64,000 bases of DNA from Rotaria sp. Silwood1. Its lineage: Eukaryota > Rotifera > Eurotatoria > Philodinida > Philodinidae. This document shows, piece by piece, positions 33,881 through 46,993 of this stretch. The notes below the pieces were generated by a model. It was not told where the DNA came from. It saw only the letters and a program-made list of their open reading frames with translations, and did no database searches. The stretch's first letter is position 1; the number at the start of each line of letters is the position of its first letter. Location of the stretch: positions 62,001-126,000 of the forward strand of contig CAJNOP010000403.1 in NCBI GenBank assembly GCA_905250075.1. The letters run 5' to 3'. A program made the translations under genes and the position numbers.

Positions 33881-36800
33881 ATGGAAATAGTAGCTCAAAT
33901 GGATCCATCTGTTGGTATTGATAATCTTGTGAAGCCAACAATTGATATGGCACGAATCACTGTGACCACAAGTAAATATACAGTCTTACTTATTTGTATA
34001 GTATTAGATTGCATAGCTCTTATTGAGCTAGTTGTTGAAACAAAGTTAATTTATTCGTAAATAATATGTGTATAGAAAAGTATCCTGCTTTGAAACATAT
34101 TCATTTATTAATCGATCTTATTTTTCATGAGATTATTTTATTGAAAAAAAATCTCGAAGAATTAAATTAAATTTTTCTTATTCTCTATGTATTTTTTAGG
34201 TAACCCTCGTCAAACACATGTTGAGTATTTACCTTATCCAGATGAGAAATTTATTGATGAATCTCTACAATTCTATTCAAGTATTCATAAGCAATACAAA
34301 CTATCTAGTTGTTTTCTTATTTAGTTTGTTTACAATAGATGAAAAACGTCCACTGGAAGAAGTCTATTTGAGACGTAATAAAGTGTTCATTGATGGATTA
34401 TCAGTGGAAATTGTTAGCATAACTGCTGTAAGAAATTATAATCCTGTTACAGAATTTATTCATCCATATCTGTAAGTATTTTTTGTCATAAATGTATTAA
34501 AAAATAATTTATATTATAAAATAAAATACTTATGTTTTTTAAAGATATACAATAACAGTTCGTCATGGTCCTGTATTTGAATGGATCATACATAAACGTT
34601 ATAAACATTTTCATGATCTTCACAAAGCTCTTGCTCATTATATTGAACGTGCAACAGGACGATCTATAAGTAGTTTAAATAAGTAATATTATTTAAAATA
34701 CGTTTGATTTAGTTGTTTGGTTTTTGTTTAATTATTTAATTTGAAGAAGTGATTTATCAGAGAAAGAATCAAATAATGATCAAAGTTCTTCATTAAGTAA
34801 AAAACACGAAGATCAACCATGTTTTCCAACTCGTAATGATCGACTTTCTTTTATAAATCAATTTACAATTGAAGATCGATGTGTAAGATTTTGTTTTGTT
34901 TTCTTTTGTTTTTCTTTATTTATTTTCGTTCATAGAAAATATTACAAAATTATTTGAATAAAGTATTAAAACATCCAAAATTTCGTGAACATATAGCTAC
35001 GGTAAATACATAAAAAAAAAACTATAAAATAAAATTTCAATTAATTTAATTAAATAGAGAGAATTTCTTGAAGTAAGTTCATTATCATTTATACAAGGTT
35101 TGGGTGTTAGTATAAAAGAAGGTGCTATTGCAAAACGTTCAATAGCTGATATTCGTGGTCGTTCAATATTTCTTCGAGTTCCATTTATATGTGATAAACT
35201 TCGATGTCATCATGCACAAACATGGTTTGTTCTTAAAGATTCATATCTTGTTTATATGGATTCTGATTCAGCTTTAATTGGATTTCCAATGCTTATCGAT
35301 AAAGCCTTTTCTTTTAACCAAGGTTATCAAAAAACTACAACGAATAATGGAATTAAAATTAAAAATTCACAACGTTCAATACTTATTAAATTTGAAAAAG
35401 AAGATGACAGAGATACTTGGTTTGATTGTCTTAGGAATGTTACACGTAAATCTCTTTTTGTTGAACAAATTCTTTTTTACTCATATGCACCAAGAAGACA
35501 ACAGCAATATGCTCATTGGTTTGTAACACATTTATTATTGAATATGCTTAAGAGACGACATTAAGTTTCTTTTTTTTTTATTGAAAGGCAATCTTAAAGA
35601 AATTTTAAAGCATATGGGATAAAACCTTTCACCTCCGACAGATCGTGAAAGTTCTTCTTAATATACGAGCAAAAAAAGTACTTTATTGTTGCACTTCTCG
35701 AAGGTTAAAAAAAAGCATTATGATAAAATATATACTTCAAGAAAATATCTCATAAGAACTCAATAAAACAAAAACATTATTAAAATAAAAAAAAACTATT
35801 GTTTTATATTGAGATAGGTTTATAAATGGTCAATCATATATGGAAGCAGTAGCTAAAGCTATATTAGCAGCACGAGAAGAAATATTTATTGCTGGTTGGT
35901 TTCTTTCACCTGAAGTAATGCTTATTCGTCCTTGTGATGATGGTTCAATGCGACTTGTTAATCTACTGAATAAACGAGCTGTAAGTTTTCAAGATTCTTT
36001 TCTTTATTTATTATACAAATATATGAATATTTTAGGAAGAAGGAATTCGTGTTTATGTGTTATTATTTAAAGATCCGCCACTTGTTGGTTTAAATAGTCA
36101 ATATACAAAATTAAAATTTATGGATCAAAGTCCAACGAAAAAAAATATAAAAGTAATTCGACATCCTAATCATATCGTTATACCGGGAACTGAATCATCA
36201 TTTCTTTTTTCTCATCATGAAAAAATTGTTGTTATTGATCAACGTATTGCCTTTATTGGAGGCATTGATCTTTCTTGGGGACGATGGGATACAGATGAAC
36301 ATAGGTTTGTTGTTTTATTTTTGTTTATATTTATTTCAATTATTGAAAAAACTTTCTAATATTTTTTGTTTATGTATTGATTTACTTTTAATAGATTAGT
36401 CGATTTGTGCGATGAAAATATAATGGAATTAAAGTTGCCTGATAAAAAAGGTGATCAACTTGAAGAAAAAGTACAAAATGAAGAAGCTGCAGTTGGTGTC
36501 ACAAAAAAAATGGCACAAAACTCAATTGTTGGCAACATAGTAAGAATATTTTCTTTTTCGATTTTGCATCATTTATTAACTAAATACTATCTATTATTTA
36601 CTATTACTACTCATATTTGATATAGAAAGTCCAAAAAAAGAATTCTTATTAACAATTTACAAGACTTGAATAACTTTCAGAAAGTAATTATTTTCCTTCG
36701 AGTTCAATCAGCTAGAGAAGTCTTGTTATGAATGTTCTCGGGAAGAGTTCACGTCATCGACTATACTGCTGTCAAAACACTGAGTTTTGATGAAATTGAT

Positions 36801-39800
36801 TGAGTCATCACCTTGGTCATCATCAACATGACTAAATAAAATAATTTTCAAGTTTCGACGCGATATTTTGCATAGAGATAGATCTAAATGAAAATTGATT
36901 CGATGGACTTTTTTCAAGGATAACAGTTAATCAAAAGAGTTGTAGTTTACACAATAAATCATATTCATTGAAATTTGTCTCTATGAAATGTTTTCAGACA
37001 AAATTCAAGAATAAGTTTCTGTAGTGTCATTGAGAGCAACAATAGGATTTACTTGAAAAATATTATCAGTATGCAATATTTCTGCATTAATAAACAAAAG
37101 ATCATAATTTTTCTCAGATTCTTCATCACTGATTAGTTTCTACTTGATGTGTATTGTTGCAACTCAAAAACGATTCATCAGTAGAAGGATTTTTCTTTTA
37201 CTAGAGAGCTTTTCATAAAAACCGAATATGTTTATTGTTAGTAATGATAAAATAAAGATTATATCAAGATGAAAATAACTGAATTATCTATTCGTTCATT
37301 ACTATTCATTAGAGATATAACAGACATATGTATATCTATTGATTAAATATTATTTTTCTTATCACCATTAACTAATCATCATTTTCAGTTCTAATATATA
37401 TATTACTTACGACTATATCTCTTAGAGTTCGACTTCGAACAATGTTGGATAATAGAACAAAGAGTTTTTTTACAGTCAGAAGTATCAATCTGAAAAACAG
37501 AACAAAATTATTCGGTGTTGAAAGTTTCGAATGGCTGATATCTAGTCGTTAGTAACAGATCTATTAGCATAGAAACTATTTGTTACTTTAATGATCACTA
37601 TTTGGGATTAATTAATTCTAATGCAAATACTAGCAAACCATTTAAATTAGTTTAAATACTGATGTTTAAAAGATATATTTATTAATTATTGAATGACATG
37701 ACATAAAAAATGAGCTGAGGACGATTGTTCGAAGTTTTAACTTTAGAAGATTTTTCTAAAGATAGATGTGAATGAATATTTGGTTTTGGTTATCCACATA
37801 AAATTCAACAGTGATTAGTCAGCATAAGTTCTTCTATATTTGCTAACTTTCATAAGATATAAAATAATGTTGGCAACAAAGTAGTATTCTTTCATTTGAA
37901 TTATTTTTATAGAAATACAATTAAGAAAAAAAAAAAAGAAAATTTAGTGAAATAAACAAAAAATATTCCAGGGAAGAAATCTTGAACAATTTTCTTTTAA
38001 TTACGTTTGTTTTTATTCTCAATAAAATATATTTGAATGAAATATTTTATCATATAAAATGAATCCATATTATACAATATTAAATATATCAGATGAAAAG
38101 AAATTGTTCTGGAATTTAAAAGTCAACGGAATTTTTTTGAAATTGATTTATAATTTATTTTAAATACAAATGCGCATTACATAAATATAATATTTGGATG
38201 TTTGAAAGGCTTTATCAATGCAAATTCCAAAAGATTTATTTAATCAATCAAAATCTGATCAAGAAGAAAAAAAACTATTATTAAAATCAAATCAAAATCA
38301 AAGTATTATTGAGTATATCGAAATAATTATTTATTTATATTTATTTAAATAGATGTTAATGGTGAAAAAATCAAGAATAATAGCCATCTTGCAGAATCAT
38401 CCAGTAAAACTTTTTTTTATTGCTTTTCTTTTTTATCCGACATAGTTCTATTTACTTAAGAAGTAACCGATCTTCGAAGTGTGCTGACTGAAGCCGAACT
38501 AGAAATTTTAGCTGATGAAGAAAATGCTGCACATCAACGGCATAAATATAAAGAACAATGGAAGAAAATAATTAAAGTGAATTATTTAAAAGAATGATTT
38601 GTAAATTCTGTTGTATTTCTTATCATAAATAATAGACAATTCGAAAAAAAGGAAATGAAGAATCATCGGATGAAGATGAAGAAATTTCACGAGAACTGAT
38701 TGATGAAAAACCTAAAACAATCATTGATGAAACACCAGTTGTTGATAAAAAATATCGCTATTTTATGGGCAAAGATTATGCAAACCCTTATGATCAAGAC
38801 TTTGCAAATCTTGACAAATTTGATGAAGGTTTTCATATTATTTCACAATCCATATTAAATATTTCATTATTTTTTTTTTAAAGACTCGGTTGATCGAAAA
38901 ATTTTCCAACGAATGCCTTGGCATGATGAAGCTTTGGTTGTTAGTGGAGAAGCAGCAAGAGATTGTGCCAGACATTTTATTCAACGATGGAATATTCATA
39001 AAGTTAACTTTTTTTTGGTTTTTTTTATTGAAATAATTAAAAATTTTTCGGCTTTTCTTTGTTTTTTTTTCTATAAAATAGGCAGATAAATTGCGTTTTA
39101 ATGAATTTTATCCATACATTCTTCCAAAGAGTTATGATGATGATCAATTATTTGATTCATCAATGCTTTCTGATATTCTTGGAGAAAAACAAAAACCAAT
39201 GCGTGTTGATGCTCAATGTGTTCGTTCTGCTGCAGGTTGGTCATGTGGAATAGATTTTGAAGAAAGTTCAATACAAAATGCTTATATTGATATGATTGAG
39301 AATGCTCAACATTTTATTTATATTGAAGTAAGTATTAGCTTTTCTATTTATTTAATTTAAAATAAGAGTTTTCTTGTTTAGAATCAATTTTTTGTTTCAA
39401 TTGCTACTGATACAACAATTACAAATTTGATTGGTGATGCACTTTATCGTCGGATAATTCGTGCCGCTACTCATCAAGAAAAATTTCGAGTATATGTTGT
39501 ATTACCATTATTACCGGGATTTTCAAATGAAAATGCTGTTCAAGCTGTTCTTTATTTTATAATGAGATCAATTAATAAAGGAGAAACATCACTTTATCAA
39601 AGATTAATACGAGATGGTAAGTTTTTTTTATTATAGAGAATAAATTATATTATATTATAAGTGTAAAAAAGATCAATCGACATCGAATGTTATTTTGTAA
39701 TTGAATATAAAAACAAATCATTATCTAAGTTAACTTTATTATAAAACGGTACTCTATTTTTGATATTGCTTACGTGTCAATACTCATCTATTATCCATTT

Positions 39801-42008
39801 CAAAATACAATGTACTTCAGTTTTTTTAATAACTTTTCATAGGAACATCATATAGACTTTTGGTTTTCATCACTTAAGAGAGATCATAAGGAAAGAAATT
39901 TTTCTATCAACTGATCCTATTGAAAGTCTAAATCAAAAGAAAAATAGCTTCAGAATATTGCTTTCAAAAGTCTTCATTAACAAACTTCCTAGCCTTTCAA
40001 TTGTTAACAATTTAAATTTCGATACAATTCAGAAGAAGTTAGAGCAGTCAAAGTAATTTGCATCTAAAACGAAAGGTCTTATTCAACATGTTTGTATTCA
40101 TAGAACTCAATAGTATTGTCTTTAGATTCTTTTAATCAAGTTTTTCGATAAAAAGTAATGCTTAATATTTTCCTTCTATTTTATCTTGGACCGAAAGACA
40201 TCAAAGTTTCTTGAAATGTTGAAAAATTTTCACATACAGACATCTATAAAAAATGGACCGTATAAAAAAAGATGTAAATTGATGATGAACTCTTTAAAAA
40301 AATACATTTTACTACATTACTCTACCCCATGTAACGCATACCACATACACAGACTTCATATAAAATAAAGCTATTCATAACACATGTAGTAAATGACAGA
40401 CAACGATACACTGGAGACAGGAAACGTATATATATATATACATTTTGAGCTTTGCACAGATTACAATTGTACGATCTTCTATCTTGACTAAACCATAAAA
40501 GTATTCTTCCGTTGTTTCATGTTCCTGTGTATCACTATATCATCGTTTACTATCATGATGTATGTATATCAACGAAGAAATAAGCATTTTGAGATCTAGA
40601 AAGATACAGGAATATATGAAATCGTTATGCTCAATGTTATTGCAAGTTTCATGAACGTAAACACAATTTCATAACTACTACTCAAGTTTTAATATGACAG
40701 ACCCCTAGGTGTTACAACTTATCACATCAATGATATTATTATACTGGCTTTCGAAAATCTCGAATACATCTCGTTAATAAAGAGTTAAATTGAATTGATT
40801 TATAATGATATGACGATATTATTTTTCTTTATTTTACAGTCTAATAATCAAATTCACATAAAACTAATTAGACTCAAAACATGAGAGCAACGGAATGTTT
40901 TTTTTTTTGTAGAAAAATGATTTTGAAATGAAGTATTAGGAGTGAAAATATACAAAGCTTGCTACACTATCGATTCCCTTTGTTTAAAGGATAGTCATCA
41001 GGTAATAATAAACAAAAAATGATCAAAAATTCTCTAATAAAAATGGGCAAAACCTTATAAAATGTTAAATTATTTCTGAAAAAATACTTTAGACCTTTCT
41101 CATAACACAGATTTAGTTGTTTCTTGATGTCATTTATTAAAATAGGTGTATATAATCCTGAAGACTATATAACATTTTATGGAATGCGCAATTGGGATAT
41201 ATTAATGGGTAAATTAGTAAGTATTTGAAACTATTTTATTTAATAATAACATAAAATTTAAAAAAAAAACTCGTTAAAGGTAACAGAAATAATTTATGTT
41301 CATTCAAAATTAATGATTGTTGATGATCGAATGTGTATTTGTGGATCAGCAAATATAAACGATCGTTCTCTTCTTGGTGATCGAGATTCGGAATTTTGTT
41401 TATTTGTTAAAGATGATGAAATGATTGATTCACAATTGAATGGTCAAAAACAAAAAGTTGGACTTTTTTCTTCAACATGGAGAAAGAAATTATTCAGGTT
41501 CATTTGAATTTAATATTATCATTAATATATTTATTAATTTTTACAGACAATTATTGGGTATTAAAAATGAAGAAGAAATGAGTGTTGATGATCCATGTTC
41601 AGATGAATTTTACGAACATTTTCGTCGAAGAGCAAAATATAATGCACAAATTTATGAAGAAGTTTTTAATACATTACCTACTAATCGTGTTAGAACTTTT
41701 AGTGAAGTTAATAGCTATACTCAACAATCAAAATTGAGAGACACTGATCCCTTAACTGTAAGTTAGATTGTATTTATTTAGCTTTTATTTGAATAAAAAA
41801 GCTGTTTACTTTTAATTAAGGCACATGAAAAATGTAAACAAATTAAAGGTTTTGTCGTTGAATTTCCATTAGAGTATTTAGCTGATGACGTTCTAATGCC
41901 GAGATGGACAACAAAAGAAGGTCTAATTCAATTTAGAATAGAAGGTTTCTTATGTAAAATAAATTTATTTTCATTATAGGTGTGGTTCCTATTTTCATGT
42001 GGACATAA
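33881..42008 (+). CDS. PLD1: Phospholipase D (PX-PH-HKD type, PLD1/2-like)
   Basis: Predicted 1121-residue enzyme that hydrolyses phosphatidylcholine to phosphatidic acid and choline at membranes. I place 22 exons; those from 33881 to 42008 all join in phase. Domains in order: PX ([20 protein letters not shown]), PH ([20 protein letters not shown], then [16 protein letters not shown]), first HKD ([20 protein letters not shown]), an acidic variable loop (about 36400-38830), a second catalytic half ([31 protein letters not shown]) and second HKD ([20 protein letters not shown]). It ends VVPIFMWT, like the conserved WT terminus of animal PLD1/2. Introns 10 (36540-38208) and 17 (39617-41145) exceed 1.5 kb, the rest are about 50-70 bp except 299 bp at 35519. 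The final donor is GTCTAA at 41921; using 41943 instead would insert seven residues. PLD1 versus PLD2 is not resolved. Confidence 0.95.
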
Positions 42009-42489
42009 AAAAATAATTCGACTCAATCAAACTATTTTGTTGGAAAAAAAACAAACGTTGATTGTTCTGTTTACAAATAAAAGATGACTATATCTTATAT
42101 CTTATGTTTGCATTTTACTTCTGCTCTGTTTTTTATGAATTTGTTTTTACTTTTATTCAGAAATCGAACACATTCACTGGTGCTTTTTCTATTATTAATA
42201 AATAATTTCGGTAGAATAAACAATTGTGAACTATGAAATTCGATTAAATCTTATTCTTTTCTTTCATTACTATTATATTTAATCGTTACATAATTCTTCG
42301 GCAAGACTTCAAATATAAACATATTTGAATTGTTTAACTTTCAAAAATATTTCAATAGAAAAACCAATCCAAAACCGATTTAACTATCACCTTTATAACA
42401 AGTAACGCTCGTCCATGTGACTTGCTTGAACCTCGACTGAATATTCGGCTGCTTTACTGTTATATACTGCTTCACGGCCTTCAACAAAG

Positions 42490-43087
42490 CTATTGCCCAT
42501 TCCAAAAAAGAAGACGGGTGGGTATTTCTTGAATAACTTGTGAACGGATTGATGTAGAGAGCTGCGGTTTTCACCATTGGAAAGAGACGATGAAGACGCA
42601 TCGAACCAGACATAAACACATTTTTCTGACTACTTTCCTAACAGTTTTAGTCAAACATTGTCAAAAAATTGCTTTTTTCTCATACGTGAAGAAAACGTGA
42701 TTTTTCGTCAAAAAACTACAAAAACTTGAATTTTTTCGATTATTTTGTTGAAAAAATGAGGTAGTAAATTGCATTCCAATGGCTAGAATTTCTTACTGAT
42801 AGTGGTTAGGAATAGAATGTTTATACAGTTTTGTAGGGTTTCATCTGGCGATTCTAGCACGCTCTTGAAAATCAATAAAATAACATCGCGACCATGAGAG
42901 ATATGCTGTTCTTCTAGAAACTCTATGTAAAACTGTTAGAAAAGTAGTCAGAAAAATGTGTTTATGTTTGGTTCGATGCGTCTTCATCTCCTCTTTCCAA
43001 TGGTGGAAACCACAGCTCTCTAACTCAATCCGTTCACAAGTTATTCAAAAATACCCACCCGCCTTGTTTTTTGAAATGGGCAATAGT
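42490..43087. mobile_element. Foldback element with about 160-bp inverted arms
   Basis: Left arm 42490-42649 and right arm 42928-43087 are inverted copies about 90% identical by eye. Examples are GACGCATCGAACCAGACATA against (inverted) GACGCATCGAACCAAACATA, and TAACTTGTGAACGGATTGA in both. A 278-bp spacer without a coding frame lies between them. It has the structure of a foldback or long-TIR MITE. No target duplication or transposase was seen. Confidence 0.8.
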
Positions 43088-43203
43088 ATCCAACGTTTCA
43101 AAAGCATGGATAGGTGTGTAGACGTTGATTTCAGCGTCAGTTTTGGGTGTGGGTGTGGGCAATGGGGAAAAAGCGAGACTCACTCTACTCCAAAAAAAAA
43201 AAT

Positions 43204-43300
43204 TGGAGTACAGCTGAAGTACAGTTGGAGTATAGCTGGAGTATTGCTGGAATCTATCCAGACTACAGCTGCAGCACAGTTTGTGTACAATTGGACTGTA
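43204..43300. repeat. TGGAGTAYAGCT word tandem
   Basis: Successive degenerate 10-12-base units: TGGAGTACAGCTGAAGTACAGT, abbreviated here as TGGAGTACAGCT, TGGAGTATAGCT, TGGAGTATTGCT, and then inverted-looking units CTACAGCTGCAGCACAG and GGACTGTAG. It is preceded by the short G-rich run GGGTGTGGGTGTGGGC at 43144-43159. Confidence 0.65.
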
Positions 43301-43307
43301 GTGGAAG

Positions 43308-43432
43308 TAGGGGTGGCACTTTAACTTTTCGTTAAGTTTAAAGTTAAAGTAGTGCACTTTAAACTTTAACTTTTAAAATGAAAGTGATCATATTTTACAC
43401 TAACTTTAAACTTTTAAAGGTAAAGTATACGT
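43308..43432. repeat. TTTAAAGT word insert
   Basis: Begins TAGGGGTGGCACTTTAAC and is filled with CTTTAAACTTTAAC, GTTTAAAGTTAAAGT and TTTAAAGGTAAAGT in both orientations. The start is of the same YAGRGRTG type as other word-repeat inserts in this window. No right terminal repeat was found. Confidence 0.5.
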
Positions 43433-43467
43433 TTTCCTATGAAATAAAAATTTTCTTAGAAATTTAT

Positions 43468-43656
43468 GGGTGTGGGTGGGTGTGTGGGTGTGGGTGTGTG
43501 GGTGTGGGTGTGTGAGTGTGGGTGTGTGGGTGTGGGTGTGAATGAAGAGAAGAACCACACTCACACTCACACCCAAACCCACACCCACACCCACACCCCA
43601 CCCACACCCACACCTCACCCACACCCACATCCCACCCACACCCACACCCACCCACA
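43468..43656. repeat. TGTGGG telomere-like array, head-to-head
   Basis: A G-rich arm built from GTGTGGG units (43468-43540), a 15-base spacer, and a C-rich arm built from CCCACAC units (43556-43656). TGTGGG is the telomere hexamer reported for bdelloids. On the given strand, G-rich followed by C-rich is the order expected where two telomere ends meet. The units are degenerate (GTGAGTGTGGG, CACTCACACCC). Confidence 0.85.
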
Positions 43657-45276
43657 GCCTTCAACATTCCACCGCTATATTAGAATTTCGGAAATCTTGA
43701 TTTGGTGACTTCCATCGCTTTAAAACTAAAAATAAACATCACCATTCGACTCAGCACGGCTGATTACCCCTATCTTGACCCATTTTAAGAGTGGTTGGAG
43801 GTCATTTGGCCGATTTCGGAGCTCTCAGGAAAATGCAGATAACTCCTCAACGGAATGCGCTAGAGAGCTCGGCCTTGAGCAGATCGAAAGAGAACAATTT
43901 TCTCTATCGAATTGTTAGATTAGATCAGATTAGAAATCAAAACAGAATGCAAGAGGCAAAAACTGCATGTAAAGAAAATTTTTCAAAATTTTGATCGATG
44001 CGGTTCTCTCGTGCAATTCATGCTAATGAAATAAATTATTTTCTCTTGAAAGCTTAGATGTTGCTCTTCAAAAGTCTACCTTCAAGAGCAGTCTACGTTG
44101 AAATATGATAAAGTTAGAACAAAAACAAAAAGGGGACCGAAACTTATGAAACACCCTTTATATTTCGTTAAAGACGAGGGTTCACAATGTGCTAGATAAC
44201 ATTTTCCATACTTATGAAACAATCGAAATCTGAATAAATGATGTAAATACAACTTTCAATTCTTGTGTAAATTCATAGAGTTTGAGTAATTCTATTAACA
44301 TCTATTCAACTAATATTCTTAATAAGATCAATAAATGTCAATCTCTAATTTATCTATGCATGTACTTTACTTCATCTAATTTTTGATAGTTAAATACTAT
44401 GATCAAAATATATTTCAGTTAGATTCCTTAAAGTTGTGAAGTTACATATAAAGGAATAAAATATCTTAGAGAAATTTTTGAGATGGATTCCTGCATAGAA
44501 ACTATAGAACAATATGAGAGTCGAATCAATTGCATAGTTCATAATTCAGAAGATTTCATTGTTCAAGTTTATTATTTATAATTCAATAGGGTTCTTTAAA
44601 ATGCTGTTTAGTATATTGATATTGATCTCTAAGAAATTCTCATTGGCAATAATTAATCTCACTTGAGACTTGATGTATTACTCAAATTCGTTGAGATTCA
44701 ATCTGATCTATTAGCAGAATCATACTAATATATAAACAATTTCAAGGTATTATCTTGATAAGAAAACAGAAATATCAAGAAATCTTTTGATAGCATAGAA
44801 AGAGATGACAGACACTAATCAAATAACAATATCCATTTCATTTCTTTATCTTATTGAACTTAATTTTTTAATCGATATAAAAACAGAAGAAATAATGATA
44901 GCAAAACAAAAGCTCAACTAAAAAGTAAGCCAATCTTTTCCGACTGCCAATTTTCTTGAATATCGCTGATGGCAAACATCGTTTTATTGCACATGGAAGA
45001 ATTTTATATTATAAAGATCGCAACAAATAAAACAAAAACATTTCGCGTATTTCATTCTTTTTTCAGATGATTACCGCAGTTAAAGCAGTAAAACAGAACG
45101 ACTTTAAGATACTTGACGATATTGTAATTAAAAATTCTGTCTATATACTTAGGGGTATCCAAAAGTAGTGGCAGTGGTACCTTTTTTGCTTACAGAAAGC
45201 TCGAACAAATTTTCTTTTTTCATAAAAAGATAGAGCGTCTTTTGCTCTATTTTTCTATGCTATTTGATCACTATTC

Positions 45277-45376
45277 NNNNNNNNNNNNNNNNNNNNNNNN
45301 NNNNNNNNNNNNNNNNNNNNNNNNNNNNNNNNNNNNNNNNNNNNNNNNNNNNNNNNNNNNNNNNNNNNNNNNNNNN
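45277..45376. other. Assembly gap (100 N)
   Basis: A 100-base placeholder inside the left end of the mariner element, directly followed by a C-rich telomere-like array. By analogy with the other loci, a matching G-rich arm may have caused the assembly break. Confidence 0.97.
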
Positions 45377-45445
45377 CCCACACCCACACCCACACATACC
45401 CACACCCACACCCACACCCCACACCCACACACCCACACCCACACC
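45377..45445. repeat. C-rich telomere-like array (CCCACA)
   Basis: Units of CCCACACCCACA with single-base variants, running from the gap edge to the inner inverted repeat of the mariner element. It is the C-rich half of the arrangement seen elsewhere. The expected G-rich partner would fall in the gap. Confidence 0.8.
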
Positions 45446-45532
45446 CTTTTCTCTCGTCTCTTCTGAGACTTTGTCGTTTATTCATATCGGCATACTCTAA
45501 AATTGAAAATACATGAGCAAGTTCAATAAGTT

Positions 45533-46585
45533 TTATTTGATTAAATGTTCAAAGTAATCACCTTGATTATCTACACACAACTGCATTCTTTGAATCCATT
45601 TCTCAAACGTTTCTCTATACTCATCTTTATCCAAAGAATACATAAACTCGGTTATGGTGTGATGTAACGTTTCGGAATTAGGTTGTTCATTAGATTTCGT
45701 TTGATAAGGTCTAATAACCAAAAATCACAGGGAGATAGATCTGGAGAATTGGGCGGATGTGGTACTATGGTAATTACCTCTGAACGAAGATAATCGAGGA
45801 CATCTTGATGAACATGTGATCGTCCGTTATCATGATGAAGTTTGATAGCATGAGTACCTGAGGAAGGTCTTTGTTTCTTAATTTCTTCGATCACAGGTTG
45901 CAAACAATTTTCGATGTAATAACGGCGATCGATAGTCTGTTCACGTTCGACACGATGGATTAGAAGAGGACCAGTTGATTTAAAGAAAATGCAAAAGAAA
46001 AATTTAGGAGCAAACTTATTTCGTCGTATTAATGTTGGTGGAGGATCATCTTTTGCCACCCAAGCAGCATTGAAAACTTTTCGACCAGTTTGCTGATGGA
46101 AAAACCACGATTCATCACCTGTTATCACGTCAGACAAACGCCATCTTCCTTCTGTAAATCTTGATCGATTTTCTTTGCATATTCGAACTCGTTCATTTCG
46201 TTGATAATCCGTTAGCTGTTTGGGTATGTAACGAGCAATAATTTTTCTAAGTTCCAGATGATCCGATAATATTCGATGAACGGTGCCATAGCTTAGACCA
46301 GTATGCTCCTGTAATTCTGCTATTGTAACACGAGGATCATCGTTAACAATACTACGAATTTCTTCGATATTGTCAAGAGTAGTCTCAGTTACAGGTCTTC
46401 CAGATCGTTCTTCATCTTCAAGTTCTTCTCGACCTTCACGAAACCATTGAGTCCATCTGGCAACTGTTCGATAGGAAGGAGCTTCATCACCAAAAAAACG
46501 TATGTAGCTCGTCGTGAATAGTTCTTGCTTCAATATTTAGTGCAGTAAGCACTTTAACGTAGAAACGAAAATTCTCTGTGTTCAT
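45533..46585 (-). pseudogene. mariner transposase, two frameshifts
   Basis: A DD34D-type transposase of about 350 codons. It begins MNTENFRFYVKVLTALNIEA. A T-run at 46492-46498 shifts the frame before FFGDEAPSYRTVARWTQWFR. Helix-turn-helix regions include VTIAELQEHTGLSYGTVHRI. Catalytic residues are the Asp in VITGDESWFF, the Asp in LHHDNGRSH, and the third Asp in PHPPNSPDLSPCDFWLL, all present. A second indel near 45671-45690 shifts the frame again, after which the conserved end continues as ETLHHTITEFMYSLDKDEYR to DNQGDYFEHLIK. Catalytic residues are intact and only two small indels are seen, so inactivation is recent. Sequencing error in the T-run cannot be excluded. Confidence 0.88.
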
Positions 46586-46993
46586 TGAAAACAAAAATGA
46601 AGAGTGTTAAGAGCCGATTTAACTCTACTTCTTTTATTTTCTATCAAATAGAATAGTGCATGGCACGTGCACAAAAAGAGGCATGCATCTTTGTATTTAT
46701 ATGATAAACGATAAAGTCTCAGAAGAGACGAGAGAAAAGAATAAAGGAAAGAAGAACAACAAAGAAAAGATCACGAGAATAATGCATATTGGAGACACTG
46801 AACTTCTGTAACCGATACACATGTTAGGCAAACTAGTTTTATTAGGATTTTTTTATTATGATGTCACCTGAAGTATGATCAAATAGCATAGAAAGAAAGA
46901 GCTTTTTCGCTCTATCATCCTATGTAAAAAGAAATTTTTATCAACCTTAATATGTGGTAATAAAATGTCGTTGCCACTACTTTTGGATACCCC

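Larger units (their letters stand above)
42009..45151. other. Repeat-rich intergenic stretch
   Basis: Start of the accessory half. It holds a foldback element, a TGGAGTAYAGCT word tandem, a TTTAAAGT word insert and a TGTGGG hairpin array (listed separately). At about 44129-44155, GGGGACCGAAACTTATGAAA followed by CACCC resembles a lone mariner/Tc1-type terminus. No gene was recognised. The frame at 43791-43994 has no family resemblance. Confidence 0.55.
45152..46993. mobile_element. mariner-family transposon with long inverted ends
   Basis: Terminal repeats GGGGTATCCAAAAGTAGTGG and its inverted copy lie next to TA on both sides (45150-45151, 46994-46995), the mariner target duplication. The outer repeats extend about 125 bp with loss of identity (45152-45276 against about 46870-46993). 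A second, inner pair of inverted repeats (CTTTTCTCTCGTCTCTTCTG, 45446-45490 against 46695-46739) brackets the transposase. Between outer and inner left repeats lie a 100-base gap and a C-rich telomere-like array that the right side lacks. Confidence 0.9.

Noticed and set aside
43406-43708. His/Thr/Pro and Gly/Cys/Val-rich frames over the telomere-like array
   Set aside because: Six-frame translations of a GTGTGGG/CCCACAC repeat give such frames automatically. Not genes.
44129-44155. Lone mariner/Tc1-type terminus GGGGACCGAAACTTATGAAA
   Set aside because: The sequence is typical of such termini, but no matching left end was found upstream, so no element boundaries can be given.
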